64,000 nt of DNA, from assembly GCA_034435455.1 (NCBI GenBank), contig DAOTXL010000080.1, forward strand, positions 9,890 to 73,889. The letters run 5' to 3'. Under the pieces are notes generated by a model, which was not told the origin of the DNA, did no database searches, and was given only the letters and a program-made list of their open reading frames with translations. The stretch comes from DAOTXL01 sp034435455 (GTDB lineage: Bacteria > Chloroflexota > Anaerolineae > JAAYZQ01). The translations under genes and the position numbers were made by a program. Shown piece after piece: positions 40,062 to 49,492 of the stretch; position 1 is the first letter of the stretch; the number at the start of each line of letters is the position of its first letter.

Positions 40062-41173
40062 GCCTGTGTCTCCCCCTGTCCTCCCGCCAGATGGACAATC
40101 TGCCGGGCCAGCGCCCGGAGGGCCACCGCCAGCGGCGAGTCGGGGTGGCTCAAGACCACCGGTGGGCGGCTGCCGCTCGCCGGGGCGTACTCCTCCGGCA
40201 CCCAGGGCAGGACGGCAACCGGCGGGCAGCCCCACCACCCCTCCGCCTCTTGCCTCAGCGGCTGTTCGTCCGGCGTCATCATGTTCAACACCGGCCAGAC
40301 CGATAACGACCCTCCCCCTGCCCTGCGGAGCGCCGCGATGGTCACCTGGGCTTTGGCCAGGATGTCCGGCTCCGGCGTCAGCACCAGCAGGACCAGCGAC
40401 GACGACTCCACGAGGACCGACGCCAGCGGCCCCAGGTGGAGCGGCGTATCCAGGAGGAGGTAATCGTTCCATTCCCGGAGCGTATGCAGGAGCCAGCCCA
40501 CCTCTTCGGTCGCCGCCGGTCCCTTCTCCGGAGCGGGCAGGATGAACAGCCCTTTTCTGTGGTAGATCAGGCTGGAGGCCAGCGCTTCGGCGTCGCCCGC
40601 CGACAGGCCCGACCATGTCCCCGTCGTCGTCAGGCCCAGCCGTTCGCTCACCCCTCCCCCCGGCCCGACCAGGTCGGCGAGGGTGACCTGGCAGCCTTTT
40701 TCCTCGGCCAGGCACACCCCCAGATTGGTGGCCAGCGTCGTTGCCCCAACCCCCTTTTTCAGCCGCAGGATCAGGACCTGATAGCCCAACGGCTCTGCAG
40801 GGCAGGCTCTGCCGGCCAGCAACTGCTGCACCTCCTGGGCCAGCTCTTTGCCCCGGAACGGTTTGGGGACGTGGATGTCGGCTCCTGCCTGGAGGGCCAT
40901 TTGCCTGTCCACCGGCTGTCCCCGGGCCGTCAGCACGACGATAACCGCCCGGGCGGTGCGCGGATCGCGGCGCAGGCGGCGGCATACCTCGTAGCCATCC
41001 ATGCCGGGCATCATCACATCCACGAGGATGGCATCAGGCCGCAGGGAGGCCGCTTTGTGCAGCCCCTCCGGGCCGGAGGTGGCCGTTTCCACTTCCAGGC
41101 CGGCGCCGATCAGAAACTGGGCGATGATCGTCGCCAGGGACGCTTCGTCATCAATCACCAGAACGCCGGGCAT
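40058..41173 (-). CDS. Receiver domain fused to a ParA/MinD-type (CpaE/TadZ-like) ATPase
   Basis: 371 residues. The N-terminal receiver (1-120) has VIDDE, phosphoacceptor D52 in LVDVMM and K104 in VPKPF. The C-terminal domain (about 130-360) is a ParA/MinD ATPase with a deviant P-loop KKGVGATT (139-146), where the usual KGGVGKT has Lys and Ala at two key positions, and a Walker B-like YLLLDTPL. This arrangement is the CpaE/TadZ type used to place pili at cell poles. Here it is inside a microcompartment operon, between an unknown gene and BMC-T. ParA-type proteins position carboxysomes (McdA), so a positioning role is plausible. It is encoded 19 bases after the previous gene. Confidence 0.87.
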   Translation of the reverse strand: MPGVLVIDDEASLATIIAQFLIGAGLEVETATSGPEGLHKAASLRPDAILVDVMMPGMDGYEVCRRLRRDPRTARAVIVVLTARGQPVDRQMALQAGADIHVPKPFRGKELAQEVQQLLAGRACPAEPLGYQVLILRLKKGVGATTLATNLGVCLAEEKGCQVTLADLVGPGGGVSERLGLTTTGTWSGLSAGDAEALASSLIYHRKGLFILPAPEKGPAATEEVGWLLHTLREWNDYLLLDTPLHLGPLASVLVESSSLVLLVLTPEPDILAKAQVTIAALRRAGGGSLSVWPVLNMMTPDEQPLRQEAEGWWGCPPVAVLPWVPEEYAPASGSRPPVVLSHPDSPLAVALRALARQIVHLAGGQGETQA

Positions 41174-41192
41174 GATCTCGTCCCCCTTTCGC

Positions 41193-41690
41193 CTACTCCC
41201 CCAGACACAGGCCCTCCATCTGGGCCCGGTTGACCAGGATCGCCTCGCCGTGGAACGTCACCTCGGGCAGGCCCACGATCTGGACGGTGGCGTTCGTCAC
41301 AACGAGAAACGGCTCCAGAATGGCCGGGGAAAAGGCCCGTAAATCAAAACGGGGTGGACCAGCAAAACTCCCCCGTATTTCAAAGCCGGGCAAAATAGCC
41401 AGAACCTCGTAGCCCTGGCTGGTCAAGCGGCCGGTATCCGGCAGGCGCACCTCGCGCATCGGCACGATCACAAAGCTTATCTTCTCTTTCGACAGATAGG
41501 CCACCGGCGCGTAGGCCCCGATCTCACCCGGCCTGTCCAGGCGCGACACGTAGAGGTTGAACACCAGCAGGTAGGATTGAGACCGGTCGTTGAGCAGATC
41601 GCTCAACGGTTTATGGCCGGTCTGTACCTGACCGGAGATGCGATGGGTCGCGGTGATAAAGTCGGCTGTAGTCAGAGTATCGGTTTGCAT
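41193..41690 (-). CDS. Conserved-looking protein of unknown function in microcompartment operon
   Basis: 165 residues, probably two beta-rich lobes: SQSYLLVFNLYVSRLD and LEPFLVVTNATVQIVG repeat a strand pattern. The order R-x-S-G-Q, L-x-D-L-L-N and S-Y-L-L-V-F is reminiscent of DUF6812-type proteins, which often accompany receiver-like or diguanylate signalling genes, but I cannot confirm it. No signal peptide or membrane segment. It is encoded 9 bases after PduS and 19 bases before the receiver-ParA gene, so it is part of the operon. Confidence 0.7.
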   Translation of the reverse strand: MQTDTLTTADFITATHRISGQVQTGHKPLSDLLNDRSQSYLLVFNLYVSRLDRPGEIGAYAPVAYLSKEKISFVIVPMREVRLPDTGRLTSQGYEVLAILPGFEIRGSFAGPPRFDLRAFSPAILEPFLVVTNATVQIVGLPEVTFHGEAILVNRAQMEGLCLGE

Positions 41691-41699
41691 CTTTCCATT

Positions 41700-43034
41700 T
41701 CAACCCGAAACAAGCTCAATAGAGGTGCCGCCCACGGCCTCCACCCGTCCGGCGATGGAGGCATGCACGTTGGCCCCCAGCTTGCCTTCCGGAATCCGGG
41801 CGAGGAGGTCCCCCACCGCCACCCGATCGCCGGCCCTCACCACCGGCTCGGCCGGTGCACCGGTGTGTTGCCGCAGGGGGATGCGCACCTGCGCCGGCCG
41901 GTAGTCGCCCTCGTCCAGGGGGCACACCTGGTGCTCCCACTCCCTCAACCCCAGGCGGGCGATGAGCCGTGTGGTGGGCACCAGGCGGTATTCCCGCATG
42001 GGATGGGGCTGCAGGTCGGTCCGCTTGTGGACCTGGTTGACCCACCCCTGCGCCCGCAATTCCTGCTTGATGGCGACGTAATACGACATGGGCGACAGTT
42101 CCAGCGGGCAGGCATACGCCTCGCACAGGCGGCACTCGCAGCACAGCACCGCCGCCGTCACCTTGTCGGCCGGGCGCGGCAGGCCATAGTGGATGGCCCG
42201 CATCACCTCGTGCGGCCTCAGGTTGTGGCCCAGCAGATAACGCGGGCACAGGTCGGTGCAGTCACGGCACTGGTCGCAGGTAGAGAGGCCGCGCCGCACC
42301 CACGACTGCCGTGACCGGGTCAGGGCCCGCACCACAGCGTTATCGCGGGGCAGCACCAGCAGCCCGCTGCTGGTCTTGGTCACCGGCTCGTCGAGGCTGG
42401 GGGCCACGCGGCCCATCATCGGCCCGCCGATCACCACCGCATAGTCGTCGGCGGTGCGCCCCGACCAGCGGGGTGGCTGCACACCGCCGGCCCAGGCCAG
42501 CACGTCCCGGATGGCTGTGCCCACCGGCACCCACATCGTGACCGGCCGGGCCACCGCCCCGGCCACCGTCAGCAGGCGATGGGTCACAGGGGCACCCTTT
42601 TCGGCGCGGGCGATATTATATAGCGTCTGCACGTTCTGCACCAGGCAGCCGACCTGCAACGGCAGCCCGGTTTCCGGCACCAGCCGGCCGGTGGCCTCGT
42701 AGACCAGCACGAACTCGTCGCCGGCCGGGTAGCGGCTGTCCAGCAGGTGCAGGCTCAGGTCGGTCTGGCCGCCGATGGCCCGCCGCAGAGAGGCGATGGC
42801 CGCCCGATATTCTGTTTTCAGGGCCAGGATGCCCCGCGACGCGCCGGTGGCCTCCATAGCCAGCCGAACCCCGCGCACGATCTCGGCAGCGCGGCTCTCC
42901 ATCAGCCGCTGATCGCACTGCAGCAACGGGTCGCACTCGGCGCCGTTGGCGATGACGGTATCCACCCGGCTGGCCAGCTTGACGTGGGTGGGAAAGCCGG
43001 CACCACCCGCCCCGACCACGCCCGCCGCCCGCAC
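41700..43034 (-). CDS. PduS/RnfC-like NADH-dependent microcompartment reductase
   Basis: 444 residues. The N-terminal RnfC-like part has VGAGGAGFPTHVKL (nucleotide loop) and the flavin region VNVQTLYNIA-like NVQTLYNIARA. Two [4Fe-4S] motifs follow: CDQCRDCTDLCP and a cluster in CCECRLCEAYACP. A C-terminal biotinyl/SLBB-like barrel ends with RAGDRVAVGDLLARI. PduS is the cobalamin reductase or electron conduit of propanediol and similar compartments. The GTG at 43034 is the first standard start, but the GGGAGG site lies about 15 bases upstream and the frame stays open to an ATA codon at a normal distance. It is the first gene of the operon. Confidence 0.88.
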   Translation of the reverse strand: MRAAGVVGAGGAGFPTHVKLASRVDTVIANGAECDPLLQCDQRLMESRAAEIVRGVRLAMEATGASRGILALKTEYRAAIASLRRAIGGQTDLSLHLLDSRYPAGDEFVLVYEATGRLVPETGLPLQVGCLVQNVQTLYNIARAEKGAPVTHRLLTVAGAVARPVTMWVPVGTAIRDVLAWAGGVQPPRWSGRTADDYAVVIGGPMMGRVAPSLDEPVTKTSSGLLVLPRDNAVVRALTRSRQSWVRRGLSTCDQCRDCTDLCPRYLLGHNLRPHEVMRAIHYGLPRPADKVTAAVLCCECRLCEAYACPLELSPMSYYVAIKQELRAQGWVNQVHKRTDLQPHPMREYRLVPTTRLIARLGLREWEHQVCPLDEGDYRPAQVRIPLRQHTGAPAEPVVRAGDRVAVGDLLARIPEGKLGANVHASIAGRVEAVGGTSIELVSG

Positions 43035-43131
43035 TGCTTCGACGAGTATGGCTCACCTCCCGACCTGTGAATGGACCCATGATACCACCGTTTGGCGACC
43101 TTGGCAAATGATCGGCGAATTGGAGATGGAA

Positions 43132-44250
43132 TCAGAGGGCAGTGGCCGGCGGCAACTCTCCCCGCCGCCGGCTGACCACCTGCCCAACGACGTGGCCAAG
43201 GGTGGGCAGGTGCAGGAGCATGTTGGCATAGCTGGCGTTGGCCATCGGGCAGGCACACTCGCCGGCAGCGATGCTGCGGCGCAGGCGGCGCAACTCCCCT
43301 GCCCGCTCAAACCAGATGGGGCGCAGGTCATAGCCGGTCTGGCGCAGGTTGCCGACCGGCTCGGCGCGGACGCAGCAGGTCCACACATCGCCGTTGGGGG
43401 CCAGATGGCCACTGGCCCAGCCGGCCTGGCAGGGGATCACCTGCCGCCGCTCCTGCAAAACGCGCCGGGCGAGCTGGTAGTAATGCGCCCGGAACGCCTG
43501 GGTCAGGCGGGCCAGCCCGTGGGCCGGGACCGCCTGCGCCCGGGCCGAGAGATAGTCGGCGAGGGGGGCGTATTCATCGGGGGGGGGGGTGATCTCCCAG
43601 CCGACAGTATCCAGCTCCACCCGCTCCTCGGCCACTTCGGTGATGTACGAGTCGGGCTGCAGGAACTCCAGCCCTTCGACAATGGCCCGCAGGCGGTGGG
43701 CGTTGAACCGGGAGACGACGGTGTGGATGCTGAGCAGCAGGTTCCGGTGCCGGGCCTGCAACCCTTTCAACGCCTGCCACGTCTCCAGGGCCCGCTGCCA
43801 GTTGCCCGGCACGCCGCGAATGTCATCATGTTCCGCACCGATGCCATCCAGCGACAGGTTGAGGCCGATCTGCACCTGGGGGGCGGCGTGGCAGATCTGT
43901 TCCGTCCCGGCGACGACGCGGTCGGTCAGCAGGCCGTTGGTCGGGATGGTGATGACACCCGGCCGGCACAGTTCCGCCCCGGCGATGACCAGGTCGGCCA
44001 GGTCGGCGCGCAGGAACGGCTCGCCGCCGGTGAAGGTCAGGTAGAAAGGGGCATGGCCTAGCCGGGCAAAGACCTGGCGCCACTCCTGGGCGCTCATCTC
44101 CTCACCCGATCTACGCCATACGCCACAGGTCTTGCAGCGACTGTTGCAGCGAAAACTGACGCTGACCACCAGGCTGAAGGGCAGCAACTGCGGCCAACCC
44201 AGGTGGTAAAAGCTCCAATAGAACGGGAGTTTGGGAAGCAGTTCCAACAT
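43132..44250 (-). CDS. Radical SAM/SPASM domain protein
   Basis: 372 residues. The radical SAM motif CNSRCKTC (C-x3-C-x2-C) is near residue 36, followed by FTGGEPFLR and LNLSLDGIGAEHD typical of the family. The C-terminal SPASM-like region has CQAG, CCV and CACP cysteines for auxiliary clusters. Members modify peptides or mature enzymes. It lies 97 bases upstream of the PduS gene, and whether it is in the same operon is not clear. The start at 44250 is at the family N-terminus. Confidence 0.85.
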   Translation of the reverse strand: MLELLPKLPFYWSFYHLGWPQLLPFSLVVSVSFRCNSRCKTCGVWRRSGEEMSAQEWRQVFARLGHAPFYLTFTGGEPFLRADLADLVIAGAELCRPGVITIPTNGLLTDRVVAGTEQICHAAPQVQIGLNLSLDGIGAEHDDIRGVPGNWQRALETWQALKGLQARHRNLLLSIHTVVSRFNAHRLRAIVEGLEFLQPDSYITEVAEERVELDTVGWEITPPPDEYAPLADYLSARAQAVPAHGLARLTQAFRAHYYQLARRVLQERRQVIPCQAGWASGHLAPNGDVWTCCVRAEPVGNLRQTGYDLRPIWFERAGELRRLRRSIAAGECACPMANASYANMLLHLPTLGHVVGQVVSRRRGELPPATAL

Positions 44251-44331
44251 GGCGCAGATTCTACCACGCCGCTCCGGTTCTGTCAAGCGGGCCAGGGCCG
44301 ATCCAGAGCGTGGGAGCATATCCTGTTGCGG

Positions 44332-44361
44332 TTGGATCGGTCCGGGTAACTATGGTATAAT
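44332..44361 (+). promoter_or_regulatory. Promoter of the ZIP transporter gene
   Basis: TTGGAT (44332-44337) and TATAAT (44356-44361) with an 18-base spacer. The leader to the GTG at 44451 is about 83 bases and shows no clear riboswitch. Confidence 0.55.
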
Positions 44362-44450
44362 CAGCCAGGTGCGGCGCACCCTATCCGGTTGCAGGTGCGC
44401 CCCATCCGGGTCGGAGGGGTACATCGTTTCAGCACATTGGGAGGGGAACC

Positions 44451-45266
44451 GTGGTCTCTATGTGGTTCGCAACGTTGAGTCCGGTGGTACAGGCCTTGCT
44501 GGCCAACTTGTTCACCTGGTTCCTGACCGCTGTGGGGGCCGGCATGGTCTTTTTGTTCAAAACGATAAACCGGCGGGTGCTGGACGGGATGTTGGGCTTT
44601 GCCGCCGGGGTGATGATCGCCGCCAGCTATTGGTCCCTGCTGGCCCCGGCCATCGAAATGGCAGAGGAATCGGGCGGGTCGGCCTGGGTTCCGGCCACGA
44701 TCGGTTTTTTGTTGGGAGGGGCGTTTCTATGGGGTGTGGACCGCATCCTGCCCCACCTCCACCTGGGGCTGCCGAGGGAAGAGGCGGAGGGGATCAAGAC
44801 CGGCTGGCAACGGAGTGTGCTGCTGGTGTTGGCCATCACCCTGCACAATTTTCCAGAGGGCCTGGCGGTGGGGGTGGCCTTTGGGGCGGTGGCCGCCGGG
44901 CTGCCGGCTGCCTCGTTGGCCGGGGCCGTGGTGTTGGCGCTGGGCATCGGCATCCAAAACCTGCCAGAGGGCGCAGCCGTATCTGTCCCGCTGCGCCGCG
45001 AGGGGCTATCGCGGTTCAAAAGTTTCTGGTACGGGCAGTTGTCGGGCACGGTGGAGCCGCTGGCCGGTGTGCTGGGCGCCTCGGCGGTGTTGCTGATGCG
45101 GCCGTTGCTGCCCTACGCCCTGGCCTTTGCCGCCGGGGCCATGATCTTTGTCGTCGTCGAGGAGTTGATCCCGGAATCGCAACTGGAGAGCGGCACCAAT
45201 ATCGCCACCATTGGGGCGCTGGCCGGCTTTGCGGTGATGATGACGCTGGACGTAGCCCTGGGGTAG
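44451..45266 (+). CDS. ZIP-family metal transporter
   Basis: 271 residues with about eight membrane segments. The two metal motifs HNFPEG and QNLPEG lie in segments four and five, as in ZupT/GufA-type ZIP proteins that import Zn2+, Fe2+ or Mn2+. A His/charged loop after segment three (RILPHLHLGLPREEAEG) may bind metal in the cytoplasm. A GTG start follows GGGAGGGG. Metal specificity cannot be read. Cytoplasmic membrane. Confidence 0.92.
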   Translation: MVSMWFATLSPVVQALLANLFTWFLTAVGAGMVFLFKTINRRVLDGMLGFAAGVMIAASYWSLLAPAIEMAEESGGSAWVPATIGFLLGGAFLWGVDRILPHLHLGLPREEAEGIKTGWQRSVLLVLAITLHNFPEGLAVGVAFGAVAAGLPAASLAGAVVLALGIGIQNLPEGAAVSVPLRREGLSRFKSFWYGQLSGTVEPLAGVLGASAVLLMRPLLPYALAFAAGAMIFVVVEELIPESQLESGTNIATIGALAGFAVMMTLDVALG

Positions 45267-45419
45267 TGGCCGCAGTTCAGCGCAGCCACTTTTCCGGCAT
45301 GGATTCCGATCTCCCCTGTACGGCGGCCAGAACTGTACCCGGGCAGCACCGGAAACGGAGGAGCGGTGGCTTCAGGCCAGGCAATCTTCCCCTGGACCTG
45401 TTGCAGGCCCTGGAAGCCC

Positions 45420-47609
45420 CTACGGCCGCACCTCGATGAAGCCCAGTTGCAGGAAATCGCCCAGGGGGTGGCCCTGTGTGTCGAACCATGGCAACCGCTC
45501 CCCCGTCGCCAGGTCATACATGCCGACGATGAGCCGATAGCGGCCCGGCGGGGCATCGGCGCGGATGGGGACCTCGAACCATTCGCCGATCAGGTCGCCG
45601 GGACGCCAGGTGGGGGTCGGACAGCCGCCATCGCACGGCAGACGGTCCACCTGACCGGCCTTGCGGTCGGCCTGGTCAATGGCCTGCACAAAGACCGTAT
45701 ACGACCGTTCCAGCGGCGAAAGCGCCTGCCAGCAGAGGGCCAGCGACACCCCCCCGCCGGGGCGGGCCACCCCCTCCTCGACCTGGGCGGCGATCAGTTC
45801 CACGCCATCCCCCAGCTTTTTCCGCTCCGGCGCCCCAGATAACCGTGCGGCCTCGAAGGGCCGGCCGGGCGGTGGATAGTAGTCCAGCCGCAGCGTGCCC
45901 ACCTGAAAACGGGCTGCCGCCGGGTCTGTCTGCCCCGCACCGACGGTCCACACCGCATCGGGCCGGCCCGCGACCTGCTCCCTGGAGGGCACCCCCCACA
46001 CCGGCAGGTGGCCGTCGTAGGCGTTCTGCCAGGCCTCGGTCAGCAGGGGATCGGTCAGGGCCACCCCTTCGCCGGGGCGCTCCATGCGGGCCAGGAGGCC
46101 GGCAGCCTGCGCCACATCGCCGCCCGGCGTGCAACACAGCAGTGAAACGGCCGCCGCCAGCCCCACCAGGGCCGGCAGGCCGCCTGCCAACCGGCCGGAC
46201 CACCGCCCCCGCCAGGCTGCTCTCAAGGCCAACCCGGCCACGACAACCGTCAGCGACGAGACACCGACAGCCCCCAGCGCCGTCGCGGCTTGTAGATCGT
46301 TGCCGGCTGCGCCGAGGGCCCGCGCCCAGGCCAGGTCCAGGTTGGCCGGACGGAGGTAGGCCCACTGCCGCAACAGCGGGCTGTAAGCCGGGTCAAAGAG
46401 GGTGGCCGGATGATAGAGGCCCAGCCGGGCATAGACCTCTTCCAGGTAGAGGTTAAAGTTGACGGCCACGCCCAGGACCTGAACGGCCAGGCTCAGCGCC
46501 GCCAGCGTCCCCAGGGCCAGGGCCAGGCTCCGACGGCGGGCAGCGGTCTCCAGCGCCGGGGCCAGGGGTAACACGGCGAAAGGCAGGATGGTCACCAGGA
46601 AGCGCGGGCCCCAACCGTGCCCGGCCCACCACAGATACCAGGGCGCATAAAAGGCGATGTGGCTCAACACCACGGCGGCGGCCAACAGCGCCTCGGCGCG
46701 ATGACGGCGGTAGAAGGCCGGCCAGGCGGCCAGCGCCGCAAACAGGAGGGGATTGTACCACAACAGGCCCTTGCCGGGGCTGAGGGTCAACCCGTAGAAG
46801 CCCTCCAGGAAGGGGGTGGCAAACCGTTCCTCCGGCAGGTAGCCGGTGGTCAGCACGTTGCCAAAGCGGAGCCAGTTGTACCAGCCGCTCAGCGCCAGCG
46901 CGGTTAGCAGCGGCAGGCCGAACAGGATCGGGGGAAGAAGGCAGGCCCGCCGGTCGCGCCGGTGGCGGCGGTAGAGGTACACCACCAGCAGCAGGCCCAG
47001 GAACGGGGCAGCGATGGCGTTGTTCAGCCGGGCCAGCAGGGCCAGGCCCAGCCCCACCCCGGCCAGAAAAGGGCTGGCCCGGTCCCCCTTTTCGCCGTAG
47101 CCCAGCAAAAAGTAGGTGCAGGCCATCAGGCCCAGGCCGGCCAGCGGCTCGCTGAACAGGTAGCGGGCATAGGGCCAGGCCATCGTCGCCAGGCCAAAGG
47201 CCAGGGCTGTACCCAGCGATACCCCCTGGCCATAGCGCAGCCGCCTTAGCACCCGGTAGACCAGCACCCCGGTCAGCGCGGTGACCAGCCCGTTGGTCAG
47301 CATGGCCGCCTGGACGTTGCCCATCCGCGCCGACCGGAGCGCCAGCCAGTACAGGGGCAGCGCCGCCAGCGTTGTGCCCGGCCCTTTGCGCGAATAGAGG
47401 TGCCCATCGGGGCCGAAGGAGCCCTGTTGCCGGTCCATCCAGCGCAGCAGCTCGATGTCCCACGCGCCCCGACGGGCCAGGCTGTCGGTGGCGGCCAACA
47501 TGGCCATCTCGTCGCTGGAGTGATAGATGCCGCTTTGTGTCAGCAGGTAGATGCCCAGCAAAAAGGCCAGGAGGCAGAGGGTCAGAGGGCCGTCGCGGCG
47601 GTCTCTCAT
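45420..47609 (-). CDS. GT-C family glycosyltransferase, large membrane protein
   Basis: 729 residues. About eleven membrane segments form the first 560 residues; the first external loop has YHSSDEMAMLAATDSLA, where the acidic pair matches the catalytic DE/EE of dolichyl-phosphate-mannose-type transferases. A soluble C-terminal beta-domain (about 565-729) follows. Such enzymes use polyprenyl-phosphate sugars outside the membrane to modify proteins or surface glycans. It overlaps the upstream GT-C gene by 4 bases. Acceptor unknown. Confidence 0.82.
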   Translation of the reverse strand: MRDRRDGPLTLCLLAFLLGIYLLTQSGIYHSSDEMAMLAATDSLARRGAWDIELLRWMDRQQGSFGPDGHLYSRKGPGTTLAALPLYWLALRSARMGNVQAAMLTNGLVTALTGVLVYRVLRRLRYGQGVSLGTALAFGLATMAWPYARYLFSEPLAGLGLMACTYFLLGYGEKGDRASPFLAGVGLGLALLARLNNAIAAPFLGLLLVVYLYRRHRRDRRACLLPPILFGLPLLTALALSGWYNWLRFGNVLTTGYLPEERFATPFLEGFYGLTLSPGKGLLWYNPLLFAALAAWPAFYRRHRAEALLAAAVVLSHIAFYAPWYLWWAGHGWGPRFLVTILPFAVLPLAPALETAARRRSLALALGTLAALSLAVQVLGVAVNFNLYLEEVYARLGLYHPATLFDPAYSPLLRQWAYLRPANLDLAWARALGAAGNDLQAATALGAVGVSSLTVVVAGLALRAAWRGRWSGRLAGGLPALVGLAAAVSLLCCTPGGDVAQAAGLLARMERPGEGVALTDPLLTEAWQNAYDGHLPVWGVPSREQVAGRPDAVWTVGAGQTDPAAARFQVGTLRLDYYPPPGRPFEAARLSGAPERKKLGDGVELIAAQVEEGVARPGGGVSLALCWQALSPLERSYTVFVQAIDQADRKAGQVDRLPCDGGCPTPTWRPGDLIGEWFEVPIRADAPPGRYRLIVGMYDLATGERLPWFDTQGHPLGDFLQLGFIEVRP

Positions 47610-49492
47610 CGCGTGTCCCATCCGGTCAGAAGCCAGCCGTCGAACTCGTGGCGGGCCAGGGGCGGATAGCGTTCGGCCAGCCAGGCGTGGAGGGGCGAGT
47701 CGGCAGGGGCGTAGAGCCAGGTCTGGGGGTAGCCCTTCACCGCTGCGGCCAGGCGCGGCTGCCAGGCGGGGAACCACCAGTCGGTCTGGACCGAGGTCAC
47801 CTCGAAGCGACGGTGGAGAAAGGGGTAGGCCGCGTCAAAGGCACCCTGCGCGCCGGCCGGCTCGTCGCCGCCGATGATCACCCGTGCCCCAGGGGCGGCC
47901 TCAGCCCTCACAGCCTCGATCATCGGGCGATAGGGGCTGACGGCCAGGCGATTGTGGTAGTAGGCATCGCAGGCAAACGGGATGGCTACCAGGCCCACCA
48001 CCGCCAGCAGGACCGTCGCCCCCAGGCACAGCCGGCGGCTCAACCGGGCGGAGAGGGGCCGGCCCAGGGCCATGAACCCATACTCCACGGCCAGCAGGAG
48101 GAGCAGCCCGGTGCGGGCCAGCACTGCCCCGGTCAGCAGCCAGGGCCGGTCGGGCAGCAGGGTGAAATAGAGAGGGCTTTCGACCAGGTTGACGGCGCTG
48201 AGGAGCAGAGCATAGGCCAGGCCCCGCAGCCCCGGCAGCAACAGCAGCACAAACGGCAACAACCACACCAGAAACTGCGGGCTGTAACCCTTGAGGTAGA
48301 GGGTCACCAGGTTCATCGTCAGCCCGGCAAAGGCTACCGCCCGGAAAGAGGACAGGGACAGGGGGCAGGAGGCAGAGGGCAGGAGGCAAGAAGTAACGGA
48401 GGGTCCTGTCTCCCGCATCCTGTCCCTGGCCGCCCACCAGAGGTAGAGGTAAACCAGTGCAAAACCGGCAGAAATCGGTGTCCAGGGGAGGGTAGTGGGA
48501 TGCTGGAGTGCGCCGGCCTGCGTTGGGTCGAAGCGGTTGGCCCCGCCGGCCAGACCAAAGCCGGTAAAGCCCTCCAGCAACGCCCAGACCGTCTCCCACG
48601 AACTGCGCTTCAGATTGATGGTCCACGACAGGGCAAAGAGCTGGGGGTTGAGCAGGAAAAAAGGCAGGCTCACGGCAACGATGGTCAGCGCCGTGAGGCC
48701 CACCAGCCACAGCCGCCGTCGCCGGGTGGGTTCACGCCAGAAGGCAACCGGCACGACGAGGATGGGCCACAGCTTGACCAGAAAGCCCACCCCGGCAACA
48801 ACCCCGCCGGCCAGGCCGCGCCGGCACAAGGTCAGATAGAGGGCCAGCAACAGGAAGGTCAGGCCGAACAGGTCGAACCAGCCGAGCATGATCAACAGCG
48901 GCACAAAGAGGAGACTGTAGGTCCAGGCGATGCGGAGGGCGACCTCCAGGCCGTAGAGACGTTTGCCGATCAGGTAGATCAAGGTCAGGTTGGCTGTGTC
49001 GGCCAGCAGGAAGAAGGTGCCCAGGAGCAGGTTGAACCAAAAGCCGGGCTCGCCCCAGTTGGGCAGGAGCAGGCTCAGGCGATAGATGCCGACCGGGATC
49101 CAGGGGAAGAGGGGCTGATACTCCATCCAATAGTGGACAGAAGGGTAAAAGCCTTGGGAAGCGTAGGAGGCCAGCAGCCGGTAGAAGGTGAAATCGGACA
49201 ACGGGGTGATATAGCCGCCGGGCCTGACCAGCAGCACCGCCATCAGCCGGAAGGCGACAAAGGCGAGGAGGAGGCCGGTAAAAGGGGGGGGCAAGGGCTG
49301 GGACGCTCGAGGCCGGGCGTTGGCCTGTTTTGGAAGGAGGAGGGCCTCTGGATCGCCGCAGGAGGGACCCCCGACCCCTTTCGGCGACGGCGCCCCGCCC
49401 TCTCCTTCGACTCTGTGCTGCACGAGTCCCCCTCTTCCTTTCGAGACCCCGGTGCGACGCACCTGCAACGCGATTCGGGTCGGGAAAAGCAC
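47606..49492 (-). CDS. GT-C family glycosyltransferase, PIG-M/GT87-like
   Basis: Up to 628 residues. About ten to eleven membrane segments, with an acidic loop PLSDFTFYRLLA after the first one and WMEYQPLFPWIP, as in polyprenyl-phosphomannose-dependent transferases. The GTG start at 49492 gives an N-terminal stretch of about 70 residues that is low-complexity and may not be translated; a later start is possible. A long Ser-rich insert (about 365-385) is unlike the rest. It is cotranscribed with the GT-C gene at 45420-47609. Confidence 0.78.
   Translation of the reverse strand: MLFPTRIALQVRRTGVSKGRGGLVQHRVEGEGGAPSPKGVGGPSCGDPEALLLPKQANARPRASQPLPPPFTGLLLAFVAFRLMAVLLVRPGGYITPLSDFTFYRLLASYASQGFYPSVHYWMEYQPLFPWIPVGIYRLSLLLPNWGEPGFWFNLLLGTFFLLADTANLTLIYLIGKRLYGLEVALRIAWTYSLLFVPLLIMLGWFDLFGLTFLLLALYLTLCRRGLAGGVVAGVGFLVKLWPILVVPVAFWREPTRRRRLWLVGLTALTIVAVSLPFFLLNPQLFALSWTINLKRSSWETVWALLEGFTGFGLAGGANRFDPTQAGALQHPTTLPWTPISAGFALVYLYLWWAARDRMRETGPSVTSCLLPSASCPLSLSSFRAVAFAGLTMNLVTLYLKGYSPQFLVWLLPFVLLLLPGLRGLAYALLLSAVNLVESPLYFTLLPDRPWLLTGAVLARTGLLLLLAVEYGFMALGRPLSARLSRRLCLGATVLLAVVGLVAIPFACDAYYHNRLAVSPYRPMIEAVRAEAAPGARVIIGGDEPAGAQGAFDAAYPFLHRRFEVTSVQTDWWFPAWQPRLAAAVKGYPQTWLYAPADSPLHAWLAERYPPLARHEFDGWLLTGWDTR

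Noticed and set aside
40062..40985. Upstream extension of the double-BMC gene
   Set aside because: The extension lies inside the receiver-ParA gene in another frame and has Gly/Arg/Pro-rich composition; the ATGA overlap supports the start at 40061.
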